This document shows, piece by piece, positions 44,467 through 55,490 of a stretch of 64,000 bases of DNA; the first letter of the stretch is position 1, and every line of letters starts with the position of its first letter. The DNA is taken from positions 10,865,001 through 10,929,000 of the forward strand of contig CM034398.1 in the NCBI GenBank assembly GCA_019925095.2, read 5' to 3'. The DNA comes from Dendrolimus kikuchii (Eukaryota; Arthropoda; Insecta; Lepidoptera; Lasiocampidae). Below the pieces are notes generated by a model. The model searched no databases and was not told the origin of the DNA. It saw only the letters and a program-made list of their open reading frames with translations. The translations under genes and the position numbers were made by a program.

Positions 44467-45407
44467 TCTTGTATATTATGAATAACACTCTCGATTCCCA
44501 TTTCATACAATAACTGTTTCGTTTAAAATATATAGCATTATGCTTTATAGGTAGAAAAAAGTTTTGGTATAATTTCGTAGATATAAAGAAGTATAGTTAT
44601 TATCAAATTGTGTATTTATTTATATGTATTCAAAATTGTTTACTTTTTAAACATAATAAAAAATATTATTTTTTTAAAAAAATATACATTTTTCTTTAAA
44701 AAAATACTTTATGATTTTATTTTGATTATTTATATAATTTTTTTTAATTCTATTTTGATATAAAATACAGATATACTGTCATTCCCGTATTTTTCGCTTA
44801 AACTTTCATAGAAATTCATTTCGGAGCGTATTCGAGACAAATTTTCACACAGAACGAGAGATAAACATTATAACAATAATTTAAATTAATTGGAAATCAT
44901 AGTAACACTTTATTTAAATTGGTATTGAAGACTAGTTGTTTGCTATGTAGTACTATAAGTATTTCAGATACCGGTATATATTATGTTACTTTTTATCCCA
45001 AAAAAATGCATTGTAAACTTATGAGATACAGATGCAAAGTAGAATACCCTAATATTCTATATAACGACATCAAATTTTATTGGCGTTTAATATTCTATGG
45101 AGATGCAGAGTAATCACGGATATTTTATATAACGTATGGTTTAGGTAATGAGAATGACTATTAGTCGATCATCAATCATGGCATCCTGTCTAAGAGCGGG
45201 TGGATTGTCTGTAACGGAGAAGCGGTCGCCTCATATGCTATTATGCCACCTAGTAACGCTTACGTCACGCATCGCTCTCACCTGCTCATTACATGTATAG
45301 CTATAGCCTGATAATCCAATGCATGAAATTACGCCTTGTGCGTATCATTCCAAGCATAATGAAGGGTTCCATAGTAGAGGTAATGAACGCGAATTACTTG
45401 GCAACGC
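44467..45407. other. Unassigned AT-rich DNA
   Basis: No gene recognised. The sequence from 45170 to 45400 is less AT-rich and unassigned. Confidence 0.35.
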
Positions 45408-45472
45408 CCCTGGTGTTGTAAACGTCCTCCTTTCACCAAGTGAGGCGTTGTCCTGTTTACCTGCTTAAGGGA
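45408..45472 (-). repeat. Family B-related scrap
   Basis: CAACGCCCCTGGTGTTG, then AACGTCC and TCACCAAGTGAGGC-TTGTC in reverse follow the B-related order (cctatgga, caacacc, ggcgttg). Very decayed. Confidence 0.4.
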
Positions 45473-45689
45473 AAAATAAATAAATATAGAATTAAAAAGA
45501 TACAGAAGAGGGACACTTTTTGAACTTTAAAAGCGATCATTTTCATCATTAAATTCATAAAAAGCATCGTTATGATTTTTCAGGACTATACACTGAAAAA
45601 AATATCACTCAAATAAGTTTTTAACAACCACTCCATTTTTTTTGCGACCACACTACACTATATTATTACTATACTATCACTCTACTATT

Positions 45690-45900
45690 TACCCGACTGG
45701 ATGGCTACCACCCCTGGTCTAAAGCATGTCGCTATAACAACCTTGAGTTGTGTTCCGGCATTAGTGACTATGTTCGTGTCCCTTAAGAGAGCAGCAGGGC
45801 ATTTGTAGCACCTTTGGTGTTGCAAATGTCCATAGGCGATGGTAACCGCTTTCCATCAAGTGGGCCTTCTGCCTGTCTGCTGAACTCATGCAATAAAAAA
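45690..45900 (-). mobile_element. Family B, 3'-truncated
   Basis: The reverse complement runs from TTTATTGCATGAGTTCAGCA to the CATCCAGTCGGGTAAAT region. The last ~85 bp of the element (CCTACCACC to CACGGATA) are missing. Confidence 0.82.
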
Positions 45901-46559
45901 AAACTATAATGTATAAAATACATATTTTTCCAAGTTTTACATAAACAGAACAAGTAATTAGTGAGAAAAATAGCTGTGACACATATAGACGGATAAGATA
46001 TAAATATCAACATGACAATTGTATAAGGCTTCCATTTTCCGAAGAGAGAAATATATGTATGATGTCAGTAAAAAAGGGCTAGAAATCAAAGAGCCGCGAG
46101 GGAGACGAGAGCTGGTAATTGACAGTGGTTGTATCAGCGCTGCAAACTTTTTATAGCGTCATAAACACGAGATGAAATTATATCCTAACGACCCAATAAA
46201 CGGGAAAACTCTTCTGAGCTACCCGTTATTACATGGACGGAAAGGTTCAGCTTAGTATTGGCCTATATTCATATTTATGTTACTGGGTGTATAAACTAGA
46301 TGCATGTTCTAACTACCGCGATTGTAAATAGTCGATAAAACAATATTTAGTGCACGAAAACACCTATATTTACAATTTTTATTTTATTTATGGCATGAAC
46401 TGGTACACGGAAATTGTAAGCAGTATTACAAAAATCAAAGATGTATTTCATCTTTTCGACGTGCAAATTTTTCAAAGTGAAATTTAAAACTATGAAATAA
46501 TTTTAACAAAAACAAAACTGACTCCATACTAAAACCCAAAAAATAAAAAAGTCCTGCAA
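45901..46559. other. Unassigned DNA
   Basis: No gene or repeat recognised. Confidence 0.35.
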
Positions 46560-46998
46560 CATCTTGAAGTCGGTGCCAAGAAAAAAATAAAACACAACAA
46601 CAAATTTGCAAAATATAGTATATTTTTATGTTTTACTTTTTATTAAAAAAAATCTATTTTTTTGTTTTGTTTTTGTTACAAAGAACTACTTTTTAGTTGC
46701 TGAAATCATTGAATAGCTTCAGAAATAATAAATTAAGCGCCTTTAGAAATTGTACTACTTGCACGCATATGTATGTCTTCCGATGAGTACAGGCGCTCTT
46801 CAACAAGGATTAGTTTCAATTATCCTGGGATTCACTCATCAGATCCTGACTTGGCAACAATAGGCCCTCACGAGTATACTCTTTAAAATAAAAAAATTGA
46901 AAATCGGTCCACAATTGACGGAGAAATCGCGTAACAAACATACAAGAAAAATTCAGTCGAATTGAAAGCCTCCTCCTTTTTGAAGTCGGTTAATTAGA
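46560..46998. repeat. Interspersed repeat ending in TTTTTGAAGTCGGTTA
   Basis: Contains AAAATCGGTCCACAATTGAC, GGAGAAATCGCGTAACAAAC and CCTCCTCCTTTTTGAAGTCG. From memory of lepidopteran sequence, this is a common interspersed motif order. TTGAAGTCGGTGCC also occurs at the left (46567). Class not determined. Single copy in this window. Confidence 0.5.
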
Positions 46999-48329
46999 AA
47001 ATTATACAACAGACAGCTACAGTTCATTCACATACACACATTGTGAATAAAATATGTACTATCAATGGTATATGGGGTGCACAGCAGTATCTAATGTAGT
47101 GTAATTTAACAATTGCCAAGACTGTTTTGGAGTTACCTTCACAACATAGCTACGTACTGCTGTCGTATGATGGACTAAACTTCTAAAGCAATCAATGCGC
47201 CTCCGAACAAAAATAATTTGATGTTTCATTACTTAATTTATAAGAGAGCAGGGACTGTCGATTGGAAATAACCGGCATGACATATACTACAAAGAATATA
47301 ATTGGATTTATCCCGCGCATCATTACACCTTATTGCTCAATGTCGTTGCGCATCTGAATGACGCGATCGGATTCGCTCTCCCCGGCCCCCGTCGACACTC
47401 CCAATTAGCATTTAATTTAGTTTTTATCCCTCATTTCATTTCGATGCTGAATAACACCGAGCGACCCTCGTCAAGAAGGCTTTCAAGAGAAAATAAAAAA
47501 GACCCTGTTTGTTTTCTTTATCTTATTCCCGAGGCTGCAGCTACTACCAACAATTACTCCGAGCAAATTAAAACTTGAACCTTAAAAACAGAGTTTTGTG
47601 CCTTATCTGGATCACTGGTGGCGCCGCAAATACACATCAAATTTAGAAAGCACGCCAAAACATCTTAACAAGTAATTATGTTGCCGAGAGTGTTAAGAAA
47701 AAAATATGATCATCAAGTAAAAAAGTTAGACGGCGGCGCGCGCTTTACTCGAAGAAAAACTTCCCTAAAGCCAAGGAGTTACACGACTCTTAAATGAACA
47801 TACCATTGTTGGAGTTGAAACACTCTTCATAATAATATGCTCGTTACTTACAACTCCGATGCTTAGAGACACAAGTCGAACAAGTGTGAGTCAGTCCAGG
47901 TTTAACGACAGAGCCCGTAGAGAAGATAAACGTCTATTATTTTTGTCATTTGGCTACGGACCCGTAGAAAACGTGTCATTGAAAATATCCTATATCATAA
48001 TTAAAAAATTCCTATATAATGAGTTAAATAAAAAAAGGAAGTAAGGAAAACCTTATCATTTTACAAGCTTTTATTTAACTTGCAATGGATGTACCTATGT
48101 ATGTATGTACGTATGTATGTAAAACACTACTTTTCTTTAAATAATTATTCCTAATTCTTATATTATAGACTATTTAGTATATACATATGTATGTATTTAA
48201 TTTATAAAGTTATTTAAGTATGTGTATTTAATTTATAAATTATGTAGTTTACGTATGTTTATTTATGATATACCTACTTAATGATCTACACCACCTACAT
48301 CGCCAGATTAGGTTAAATTATTCCTTAAG
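46999..48329. other. Unassigned DNA, ending in a (GTAT)n-rich stretch
   Basis: 47330-47560 is GC-richer with an 81-codon frame lacking known motifs. 48089-48120 is (GTAT)n-like and may be an orphan RTE tail. GACCCTCGTCAAGAAGG at 47463-47479 is repeated exactly near 59877. Confidence 0.35.
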
Positions 48330-48475
48330 TTAGGTTGCCTGGAAGAGATCGCTTATAAGCGATAAGGCCGCCTATTGTTTCTACCATGACAATATTGTAA
48401 TTGTGTATTTTTGATATTGTATATTTGGAGAACAATAAAGTGTTATATATCTATCTATCTATCTATCTATCTATG
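48330..48475 (+). mobile_element. LINE 3' UTR with 16-bp palindrome and (CTAT)n tail
   Basis: TTAGGTTGCCTGGAAGAG, then the perfect palindrome ATCGCTTATAAGCGAT (48348-48363), AAGGCCGCC, GAACAATAAAGTG and a seven-unit (CTAT)n tail. Same family as 35666 and 44336. Confidence 0.8.
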
Positions 48476-48484
48476 CATGTAAGT

Positions 48485-48710
48485 ATGTATGTAAGTTCGG
48501 GTGGAATATTGCAAGTTAAATTTGACCATCTTCCCGGTTTCCGATTGAGCTGAAATTTTGCACACATGTGTATATCGCGTGACAATGCAGTAATATGGTA
48601 GCATGGAGCTAATCTGATGATGGATTCGGAAGGCGGCCACAGGAACTCCTGTACTAAACAAGATAGACCCGTCGTGTTTGGGCTCCTTTTACTTGTCTTG
48701 GCTAGCATTC
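48485..48710. repeat. Interspersed repeat (TTGAGCTGAAATTTTGCA type)
   Basis: Contains TTCCCGGTTTCCGATTGAGC, GAAATTTTGCACACATGTG, AATATGGTAGCATGGAGCT and CTGATGATGGATTCGGAAGG. It resembles a widespread insect repeat that I know only by motif. It lies directly after the LINE tail. Class unknown. Confidence 0.5.
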
Positions 48711-49329
48711 TGCTGCTACGTGATATCCAGGATCTCAATAGCTTGTATTTAAAAACCTTTTTATAAAAGCTAATTTCATATCTGACTAACATTACTATTG
48801 CACCCTCCTACCAAATTTCATTCATGTAGATAAACTTTGATATAAACTCAATAGTTTCCGAGGAAAATAGTATGGCATACAAATTACCAATTTATTTAGC
48901 AATACTAGCAATAAGGAATAGTCTAATCAAAATAAAGTTTTGTTTGACAATAGTGAGACACAAGTACAGCAGCACCAGTTTGAGAATAGTATCCACGCGA
49001 TAAATGTCTAAAACTCATTGTACATGCGTGACTGTAATTCAAATACAACGAGACCATCGTAAGCTAATAACAAACTGACATAACATTATGCAAACCCAAT
49101 TATAAGTACACAAACTCCGGATTAACATAATTACTGGATCGATAATGTTCTTCAATACAGTTCCATAGAAGGGACATGTTTTTTAAATCGCCTTGGAGAC
49201 CGTGACATTTTGCGAGAAGTATGTAATCTTTATTCTTTTGTCTTATAATATACATTATCTTTACAACTGTTTAATTTTTATTTATTTTACCTTACATTTG
49301 CATAATATCTACTTATTACAAATCTTTGG
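48711..49329. other. Unassigned AT-rich DNA
   Basis: No gene or repeat recognised. Confidence 0.35.
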
Positions 49330-49471
49330 GCAGCTTAGTGAGTAAGTAGCTCACTACAATGACGTAGGTTCATATCCTGTCCTAAAATCAAACATCAGTT
49401 AGACAGTTTTTCTGACCTATTTATTGTGCATGTTATAACAGTTACCAAATCCGGTGAACTTACAAGAAAAT
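49330..49471 (+). mobile_element. Decayed tRNA-derived SINE
   Basis: GGCAGCTTAGTGAGTAAG and TAGGTTCATATCCTGTCC are eroded A- and B-box regions. Next come CAGTTTTTCTGACCTATTTA and GTTACCAAATCCGGTGAA from the SINE core. The tail part is missing. Confidence 0.6.
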
Positions 49472-49770
49472 GGAGAGCCTCGAGTTCAGTAATAGGAATG
49501 TCACAATTGCGGATTGTACATTTTGTTTATTTCGCTTTTTAAATCATTTTTTAGATATTTTTAATACTTATTATTTTTTAGATATTTTTCCTATCTACTC
49601 TGATATACCCCGAGACGCCTTTTTTTTATTCAAATACTTTTTTTTCTACCTTATTTTAAAATCATATTATACGACCGAACGATCAAAACAACGCAATCAT
49701 ATTGAAATATCAAACACATTTTAAATTATAATTAACTAGTCGCAGAGAAAGTAACTAAAGGCAGAAGTAG

Positions 49771-50175
49771 TCTACAATATTATAAAGTTCTAAACGTGTC
49801 GTGTCTTTACATTGAAGCTATTAAAAAAGCAACTGCAATAGACTATATAAACGATGGAGAACACAATGCATTTTTTTTAGATTTCTTATCTGTTTGTTCG
49901 GAAATTACATAAAAAGTACTGGGCCAATTTCGATGAGGTTTTCGCTGATCAACAACAAATTCCTAGACTTATAATCCGCGCTACTTTTTATCCCGGGAAT
50001 CCCGTGGGAATCTTCTGGGAGCGGTTCGAAGTTTTTCGTGTGCATAAAAATTATTTTATTCCGAGACAGTTTTTATAAAAGGATAGTTGCTTTTTAAATG
50101 TTAGGGTGCTTTGTGTCCCGGGAATCCCGCGGAAATTTCGAGTCAATCGTGGATGAAGTCGCAGGCCTATGCTAG
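49771..50175 (+). mobile_element. Helitron family A, 405 bp
   Basis: Starts TCTACAATATTATAAAGTTC and ends CTAG|T at 50172-50176. It shares ~130 bp with the 36396 copy at the 5' side (including CTATATAAAC-ATGGAGAA) and the TGTCCCGGGAATCCCGCG block at the 3' side. Internal deletions explain the shorter length. The base before TC is G, not A. Confidence 0.8.
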
Positions 50176-51766
50176 TAGAAAATATTTAAATTGGATTCTT
50201 ACAATTTCACATGATAAATGAGACGAAGCCAATCTCCTAGTAAATGTAATCCACTAAGCTTTCCCACGAACAAGCGTGCGCCCCCAGTGCACTGTCCCTT
50301 TCACTATAATTGAAAGGTCCGCGCTTAGTTGTACAACGTTTATCGGCTGTTATTACTTTTTAAACATATGGTATTGGCTTTTCAAAGGCATTATCAACTA
50401 GACGGAATGTGATCACCTACACTGTTTTAAAATACAATGAAAACCACAATTAATTGGTTACAGGCCACCAATCAAATTAAAATATTTATCGTCACGAAAA
50501 GCAATTTACAGAGTTCGCCGCAGTAACAACACACGTCAGAAACAGCTTGTATCTGCAATATCTGGTTAAGGTAGGCGACACTGCATATTTCGCAGGTAAA
50601 AAAATTCAACGTCATTTTTATTTTAAAATCAGTTTAGTCATTATTAATTCATTTGCGTAGAAATATTATTTTAACATTACTTTACCATGTAAAAATGCCA
50701 GAAACTTGTGACTGAAACCTTTAACTTTTTAAAAGCAAAAGGTAGAAGTGAACTGAATATTGAAAAAGTATTCGGTATTCTTTTAGAGCATAACATAATT
50801 ATTACTTGAAATAAGTACTACGTGACATTGAATCATAAATCGGGATCTTTAGGGATTAAATTCTTCGTGACTACGTAAAACCCTTGAAGTAACTTTCACA
50901 GCCAATCGCAGACAAAGGTAGAAAGTATATATAGGTGACGTGAATTTATCGCCTATTTTTATGTCCTAATACAAACTTTCTTCAAAGTTCCGTGCGAATT
51001 AACATCTTAAAGGGCAATAAAGTAAAAGCTTAAACAACCTTTACAATGTTTTTAATTAAAGGGAAGTGTGAATCAATTCCGCTCAGTACCCGCTCCTATT
51101 TGCCAATCTATTTGTAATAAACTTCTCCTTTTACAGAAGTACTAGTTATATCTGTTCTAACCCCAGTATGAACAGGATGAATACTCGAATAGTATCCAAG
51201 TAGGAATGAATGGCAGGAGAAAGCGACACTTCTATTTATCTCGACTTAGATAATTCCCGCCGCACTGACGTGGGATGAGGGTAAACATCTTGACGTGATT
51301 AATAGTAATCCTCAGTCGTTTAATAGTGTAGGATTTAGTTGTTTGAATAATATTATCTGAAACAACGAAGGCGGTAATTTGCCAAGACCCGATGCAGTCA
51401 ACCCTTTATCTTTAGACGTACGCTGTCCTTTCCACGAACAAAGATTACGTATCGCTATTATAAAACTATATTATTATAGTCTTTTGAAAAGGGATTTCAA
51501 TGAAATAAAGGAGCGGACTGTCAATTCATACGTATGTAGGTAGGTTGTATGTAGGTTTCAATTTTATACAGAAATTAAGCTTGCTTTGAAAATATCAGTT
51601 ACACCCACAATAATGTAATAATTATTTATAAGAAAACGCGTAACTATTATCACCTCTATAAGTATTTATATATGTAAAAAAATATGGTAATTCTTAGAAG
51701 TTTTGATAAAAAATGAAGTCTTATGTATATGCCACTATGTCTATAGTAATAAAATTTTACAGGAAG
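50176..51766. other. Unassigned DNA
   Basis: 1.6 kb without a recognised gene or repeat. Could hold noncoding regulatory sequence. Confidence 0.35.
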
Positions 51767-51856
51767 GTGTAGTCTAGTGAGCGCTACAAAGTTATGTAGT
51801 GAAATCGCCGCCAAAAATGTAACTAAGGTATGAAAATTTTTTTCAATGTATAAATG
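51767..51856 (+). repeat. Short repeat shared with 15489-15600
   Basis: GTGTAGTCT-AGCGCTACAAAG order as in the 15489 copy, with an internal deletion before GTAACTAAGGT. Confidence 0.5.
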
Positions 51857-52660
51857 CTTTTTTTAATAAAGTCAATAGGTGGCAAGATATTAACTTCCAA
51901 AGGCGTAAAAAATAGTATCTTTAATAAAATAAATATATAATTAATCTAGCTTTTAATTTTAGATCATATAGACATGTTATAACTCAATGCTTTTAATATA
52001 TGAAATTGAAAATGCTGATATGAAATAACAAAATTCTGAAAAAATTCAACGTCCTAGAACTTAAAAATTCTTACAACGAAAATTGTTTTGAACGCTATCA
52101 ATTGAGTAATTTTTGAGACAGGGTATTTTCGATTAAATTATTATTTTTGATTCGATAATCAAATAACGAACGAGACAAATATTGACTGTCAATATTTGTC
52201 TTCTCTACGCAACCCTCCATTGTGCAAGAACTAACAGGCACTTGCCTAATTTATATAATTTCTATTCAACTTCTCTAAATGTAACGCGAATTTAGTTTTA
52301 CACATTACAAAGATTGCCAATATTCGCGAAAAAACTGTATGAAGCTTTTATTTATAACATGCCTAATAGTGCCTAGCAGTCTCCGGATCGGTCAGTGGAA
52401 AACAGTCAATGCAATAGTTTGAAACCAATTAAAAATAGTGCCAAACCAACTCGTATAACTCTGAAGTGCAGCATACACTGACCTATAGCATTTTTACTGT
52501 AGTATAATAAGTACTTCTGCAATAAAACTTGTATTTTTTTCAGAGATGATTTGTGAGATAATAAATGATATTATAGCCAAATAAAACTACGTTTTAAACA
52601 ATTGCATCTTTTTAATTTACCTTTACGTTGTCTGAGATTTCCACCTCTATTTAATAGGTA
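51857..52660. other. Unassigned AT-rich DNA
   Basis: Contains the perfect inverted repeat at 52173-52201. Otherwise nothing recognised. Confidence 0.35.
52173..52201. repeat. Perfect 14-bp palindrome, 1-nt centre
   Basis: AGACAAATATTGAC, then T, then GTCAATATTTGTCT: an almost uninterrupted 29-bp palindrome. Confidence 0.92.
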
Positions 52661-52661
52661 C

Positions 52662-52782
52662 TAAAAATGGTCGAAGCAAGTGAGGTGTGTAAGAATAAGC
52701 CTAAATGGCGCTCTGTCGTCCATGCCTCCCCGCAAGGGAACTGGCGTGAAGTTATGTATGTATGTATGTAAAAATGGTCGAA
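52662..52782 (+). mobile_element. 93-bp RTE scrap with 14-bp TSD
   Basis: 52676-52768 is just the last ~25 codons of the RTE ORF plus the (ATGT)n tail. TAAAAATGGTCGAA is duplicated exactly at 52662-52675 and 52769-52782. It is one of the shortest insertions that can be proven by a TSD. Confidence 0.95.
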
Positions 52783-53043
52783 ACCTAAGCCTAAACTAGA
52801 CGTGTGTTGCACCAGACACAGGGGGAACAGACTGTTTTTACCACTTAACAAGGAAACCCTGAAATACCTAAGCGTAAATTACCACATATCTCAAAAACGA
52901 ATCAAAATTTATGATGGAAACCAATTTTCCTCGAAGAGGTTACCTTACTTTTCTTTTTTAATTTACAACCTTTTTAGAAACTAAATGATAATTGTTATCG
53001 TCGATTTATAAAGTAATAAATGTTTTACCACTTTATGTCATGC

Positions 53044-53500
53044 CAGGTGGTAGGGCATTTGCCCGACTGGATGGCTACCACCCCTGGTCTAAAGTATATC
53101 GCCATAACAACCTTGAGTTGTGTTCCGGCATTAGTGACCAGGTTCCAGTCTCCTTTAAGAGAGCAGCAGCGCATTTTTTTTTATTGCAGGAGCTCAGCAG
53201 ATAGGCAGACGGCCCACTTGATGGAAAGCGGTTACCATCGCCTATAGACATTTGCAACACCAAAGGTGCTACAAATGCGCTGCTGCTCTCTTAAGGGAGA
53301 CTGGAACCTAATCACTCATGCCGGAACACAACTCAGGGTTGTTATGACGACATACTTTCGACCAGGGGTGGTAGCCATCCAGTCGGGCAAATGCCCTACC
53401 ACCTGCACCTTTGGTGTTGCAAATGTCCATATGCGATGGTAACCGCTTTCCATCAAGTGGGCCGTCTGCCTGTCTGCTGAACTCCTACAATAAAAAAAAA
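53044..53500. mobile_element. Two interleaved inverted family B copies
   Basis: 53044-53174 is minus-strand B (second part). 53175-53405 is a plus-strand B copy (first and second parts). 53406-53500 is minus-strand B (first part). The two 131-bp arms 53044-53174 and 53275-53405 are reverse complements with 8 mismatches and no gaps. Both copies lack the same last ~75 bp, ending at ACCACCTG. The minus copy lost ~6 bp (TTGTAG) at the point where the plus copy sits. It is either a B insertion into B or an inverted duplication by template switching. Confidence 0.85.
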
Positions 53501-54958
53501 TGACAATTTATAAATTAAAGCAAAAAAGCTTATCGCTTTTTCTAGCTACTTAGAAACAATTGCACATATATACATAGGGGAACAATTTGCGTACATAAGT
53601 AGATTTCGTGTGACGACATAAGTCATTTTAAGCGCGCCTGTACGAAGGAAGACCCGTGACTCGACAACTTTCGAACTTTACGCTTTGAATCACAAAGCGA
53701 ATATTTTAGTGCGAACCCGGTGACGAACTAAAACGAAACTTTTGTATCAATTGGCTTTTATAGAGCACCGGAATGTTTTACAAGTATTCATTTTTTATCT
53801 ATCCATTAATCATCTATTGAGTAAGAATAGTAGTATGTCAATTACAGCATCTTAGTTTCTTGTTTAGTGCTTACACTGTTCGCTAAAAGACAGTAGTATC
53901 GGTTTATTGCAATTTCAGGTACGTAACATCTGTGGGAACTTACTTAAATTTAGTACTCTGTTTAAATAGGAACATATTGGAACCTTCAAGTTCTACTGAT
54001 TTTATTTACAGCAATAATAAATACGTTTTAAATAACACTTTTTTATTTTATTGTAATATTAATCTTTCAATTCAACAGTTATCACTAATTAGTTTCAAAT
54101 ACACTAATGATGTCCACCCACAGTCACTCAAAAGAATATTATAGTCTTGATTCTTTAAATTAAATAAATAACAACTTTTTTTAAAACGTTTACATTGTTA
54201 ATCGAATTTATTTTTAACGTATAATTCTTAACACTGTAATGATTGTCAGCCAGTTGCGGATCCTGGATCACTTTTCGCCATAAACCTCCTCGAGATTTTA
54301 CACTTTCAAACAGCTGACTACCTCTTGTTAAATAAACACAATGAACAGCTTATAATTGATTCGAAGCGCCTAGAAACCATAGCCTTTTTTTTGTGGTGTA
54401 ATCCTTCATAGTCACTCTACCGCTTCGGGATAGTAGTAAGGTATTGTTGGCTCTTGGAAGCATACACAGAGCTAGCAACTGTGTACCATCACATCGCCAT
54501 ATGTCGCAGTAGGGTAAGGTTGGGAAAGTCGTATCCCCTAAGAAAAAAATCTTCTAACAAAATCCTGTAATAAACAAGGTAAAGCAAATCAATCAAAACC
54601 TTTTACTTCCATTGAATCTTTAGTTATTAAACTATCATAGACTTTTTAGAACAAAACAAAAAACTTTGATACAAATAATTATTTGAATGTTTTTCAAAAA
54701 AGTACGTTCGGTACGATTAAAGCGTCTTGTTGCCTAATTCATACCACCTATATAGCCTAACTTGTACTTAAAATAAGGCGTCATAAGAACATCATAAACT
54801 CTTAAGAAAAGTTAGCGTAACAAGAGATCACATGACATTAAACACAAAATACCCACTATTTCTATTTTCTTTTCCTTATTAAAGCGATATGGCCATTTAT
54901 ATCTTTTTTTTATATAAATTGCCATAACGCTTTTTTCCTTGTTGCAGTAATAGATATT
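53501..54958. other. Unassigned DNA
   Basis: The minus strand at 54240-54545 is open for 64 codons, then a stop, then ~50 more codons in the same frame (for example CDGTQLLALCMLPRANN), but it matches nothing I know. 53640-53720 is GC-richer. GTCGTATCC and GTACGATTAAA motifs near 54530 and 54713 recur near 55550. Confidence 0.35.
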
Positions 54959-55490
54959 CAAAAAGAAACTAGACTCAAAATTTATAATATGTCACTAATT
55001 TCTCTTCTAAAAGTCGTGGTAGCGCGTAATGGCTGGCGTACGCGTCCTAAACTCAAAGGGCGTAGGTTCCATCCTGGCCAGAAAGCATGCACCACTTAGG
55101 CAGTTTTCTGACCTAATGTGCATATTCTTACAATTACCACGTGCTAATAACGGTGAAGGAAAACATCGTGATGCAACCTGCACATCAAGATAACAGATGT
55201 GTCAAACCTGCCAAGCCGCCTTGGACAAGCGTGGTGGGTATACTGCCCGATCCCCTATAGTGGGAGGCCCGAGCCCAGCAGTGGGACAGTTATGGGCTGT
55301 TATTATATATTTATTATTATATAATTTCTCTTCTATTTCTGCTGTTATATCGTTAGGTCTTCCAAAATTGTTGTATTCAAACCCATCAAATATCGTTGTA
55401 GAGTTGGCTTAGATATATTATATTTTGCCTCATGAATCATTAATGTCAGTAAAGCTTCATTCATATTATCCTGCTCAAATGTTGTACAAT
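54959..55490 (-). pseudogene. Pipsqueak-type HTH (Tigger/jerky-like) relic, split by a SINE
   Basis: Minus-strand codons read TTFEQDNMNEALLTLM, then EAKYNISKPTLQRYL, a one-base shift, and FGRPNDITAEIEEKL. The order resembles the psq/CENP-B-type HTH of pogo/Tigger transposases and jerky-like proteins (short helix, .Y.ISK.TL.R.., then a GRP..LT.E.E..L segment). The SINE at 55010-55321 interrupts the codons for EIEEKL. On the far side the frame goes on VTYYKF to a stop. DDE domain not found. Could also be a decayed host gene exon. Confidence 0.5.
54996..55335 (+). mobile_element. tRNA-derived SINE with 14-bp TSD
   Basis: 55010-55321. TAATTTCTCTTCTA is present at 54996-55009 and 55322-55335. The head has AGTCGTGGTAGCGCGTAATG and a GGTTCCATCC B-box. 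The core and CCCGAGCCCAGCAGTGGGAC block follow, with an AT-rich tail. It inserted into the psq-HTH relic. Confidence 0.93.

Noticed and set aside
48089..48120. (GTAT)n stretch as a separate RTE insertion
   Set aside because: It resembles an RTE tail, but the GCGTGAAGTT motif that should precede it is absent.
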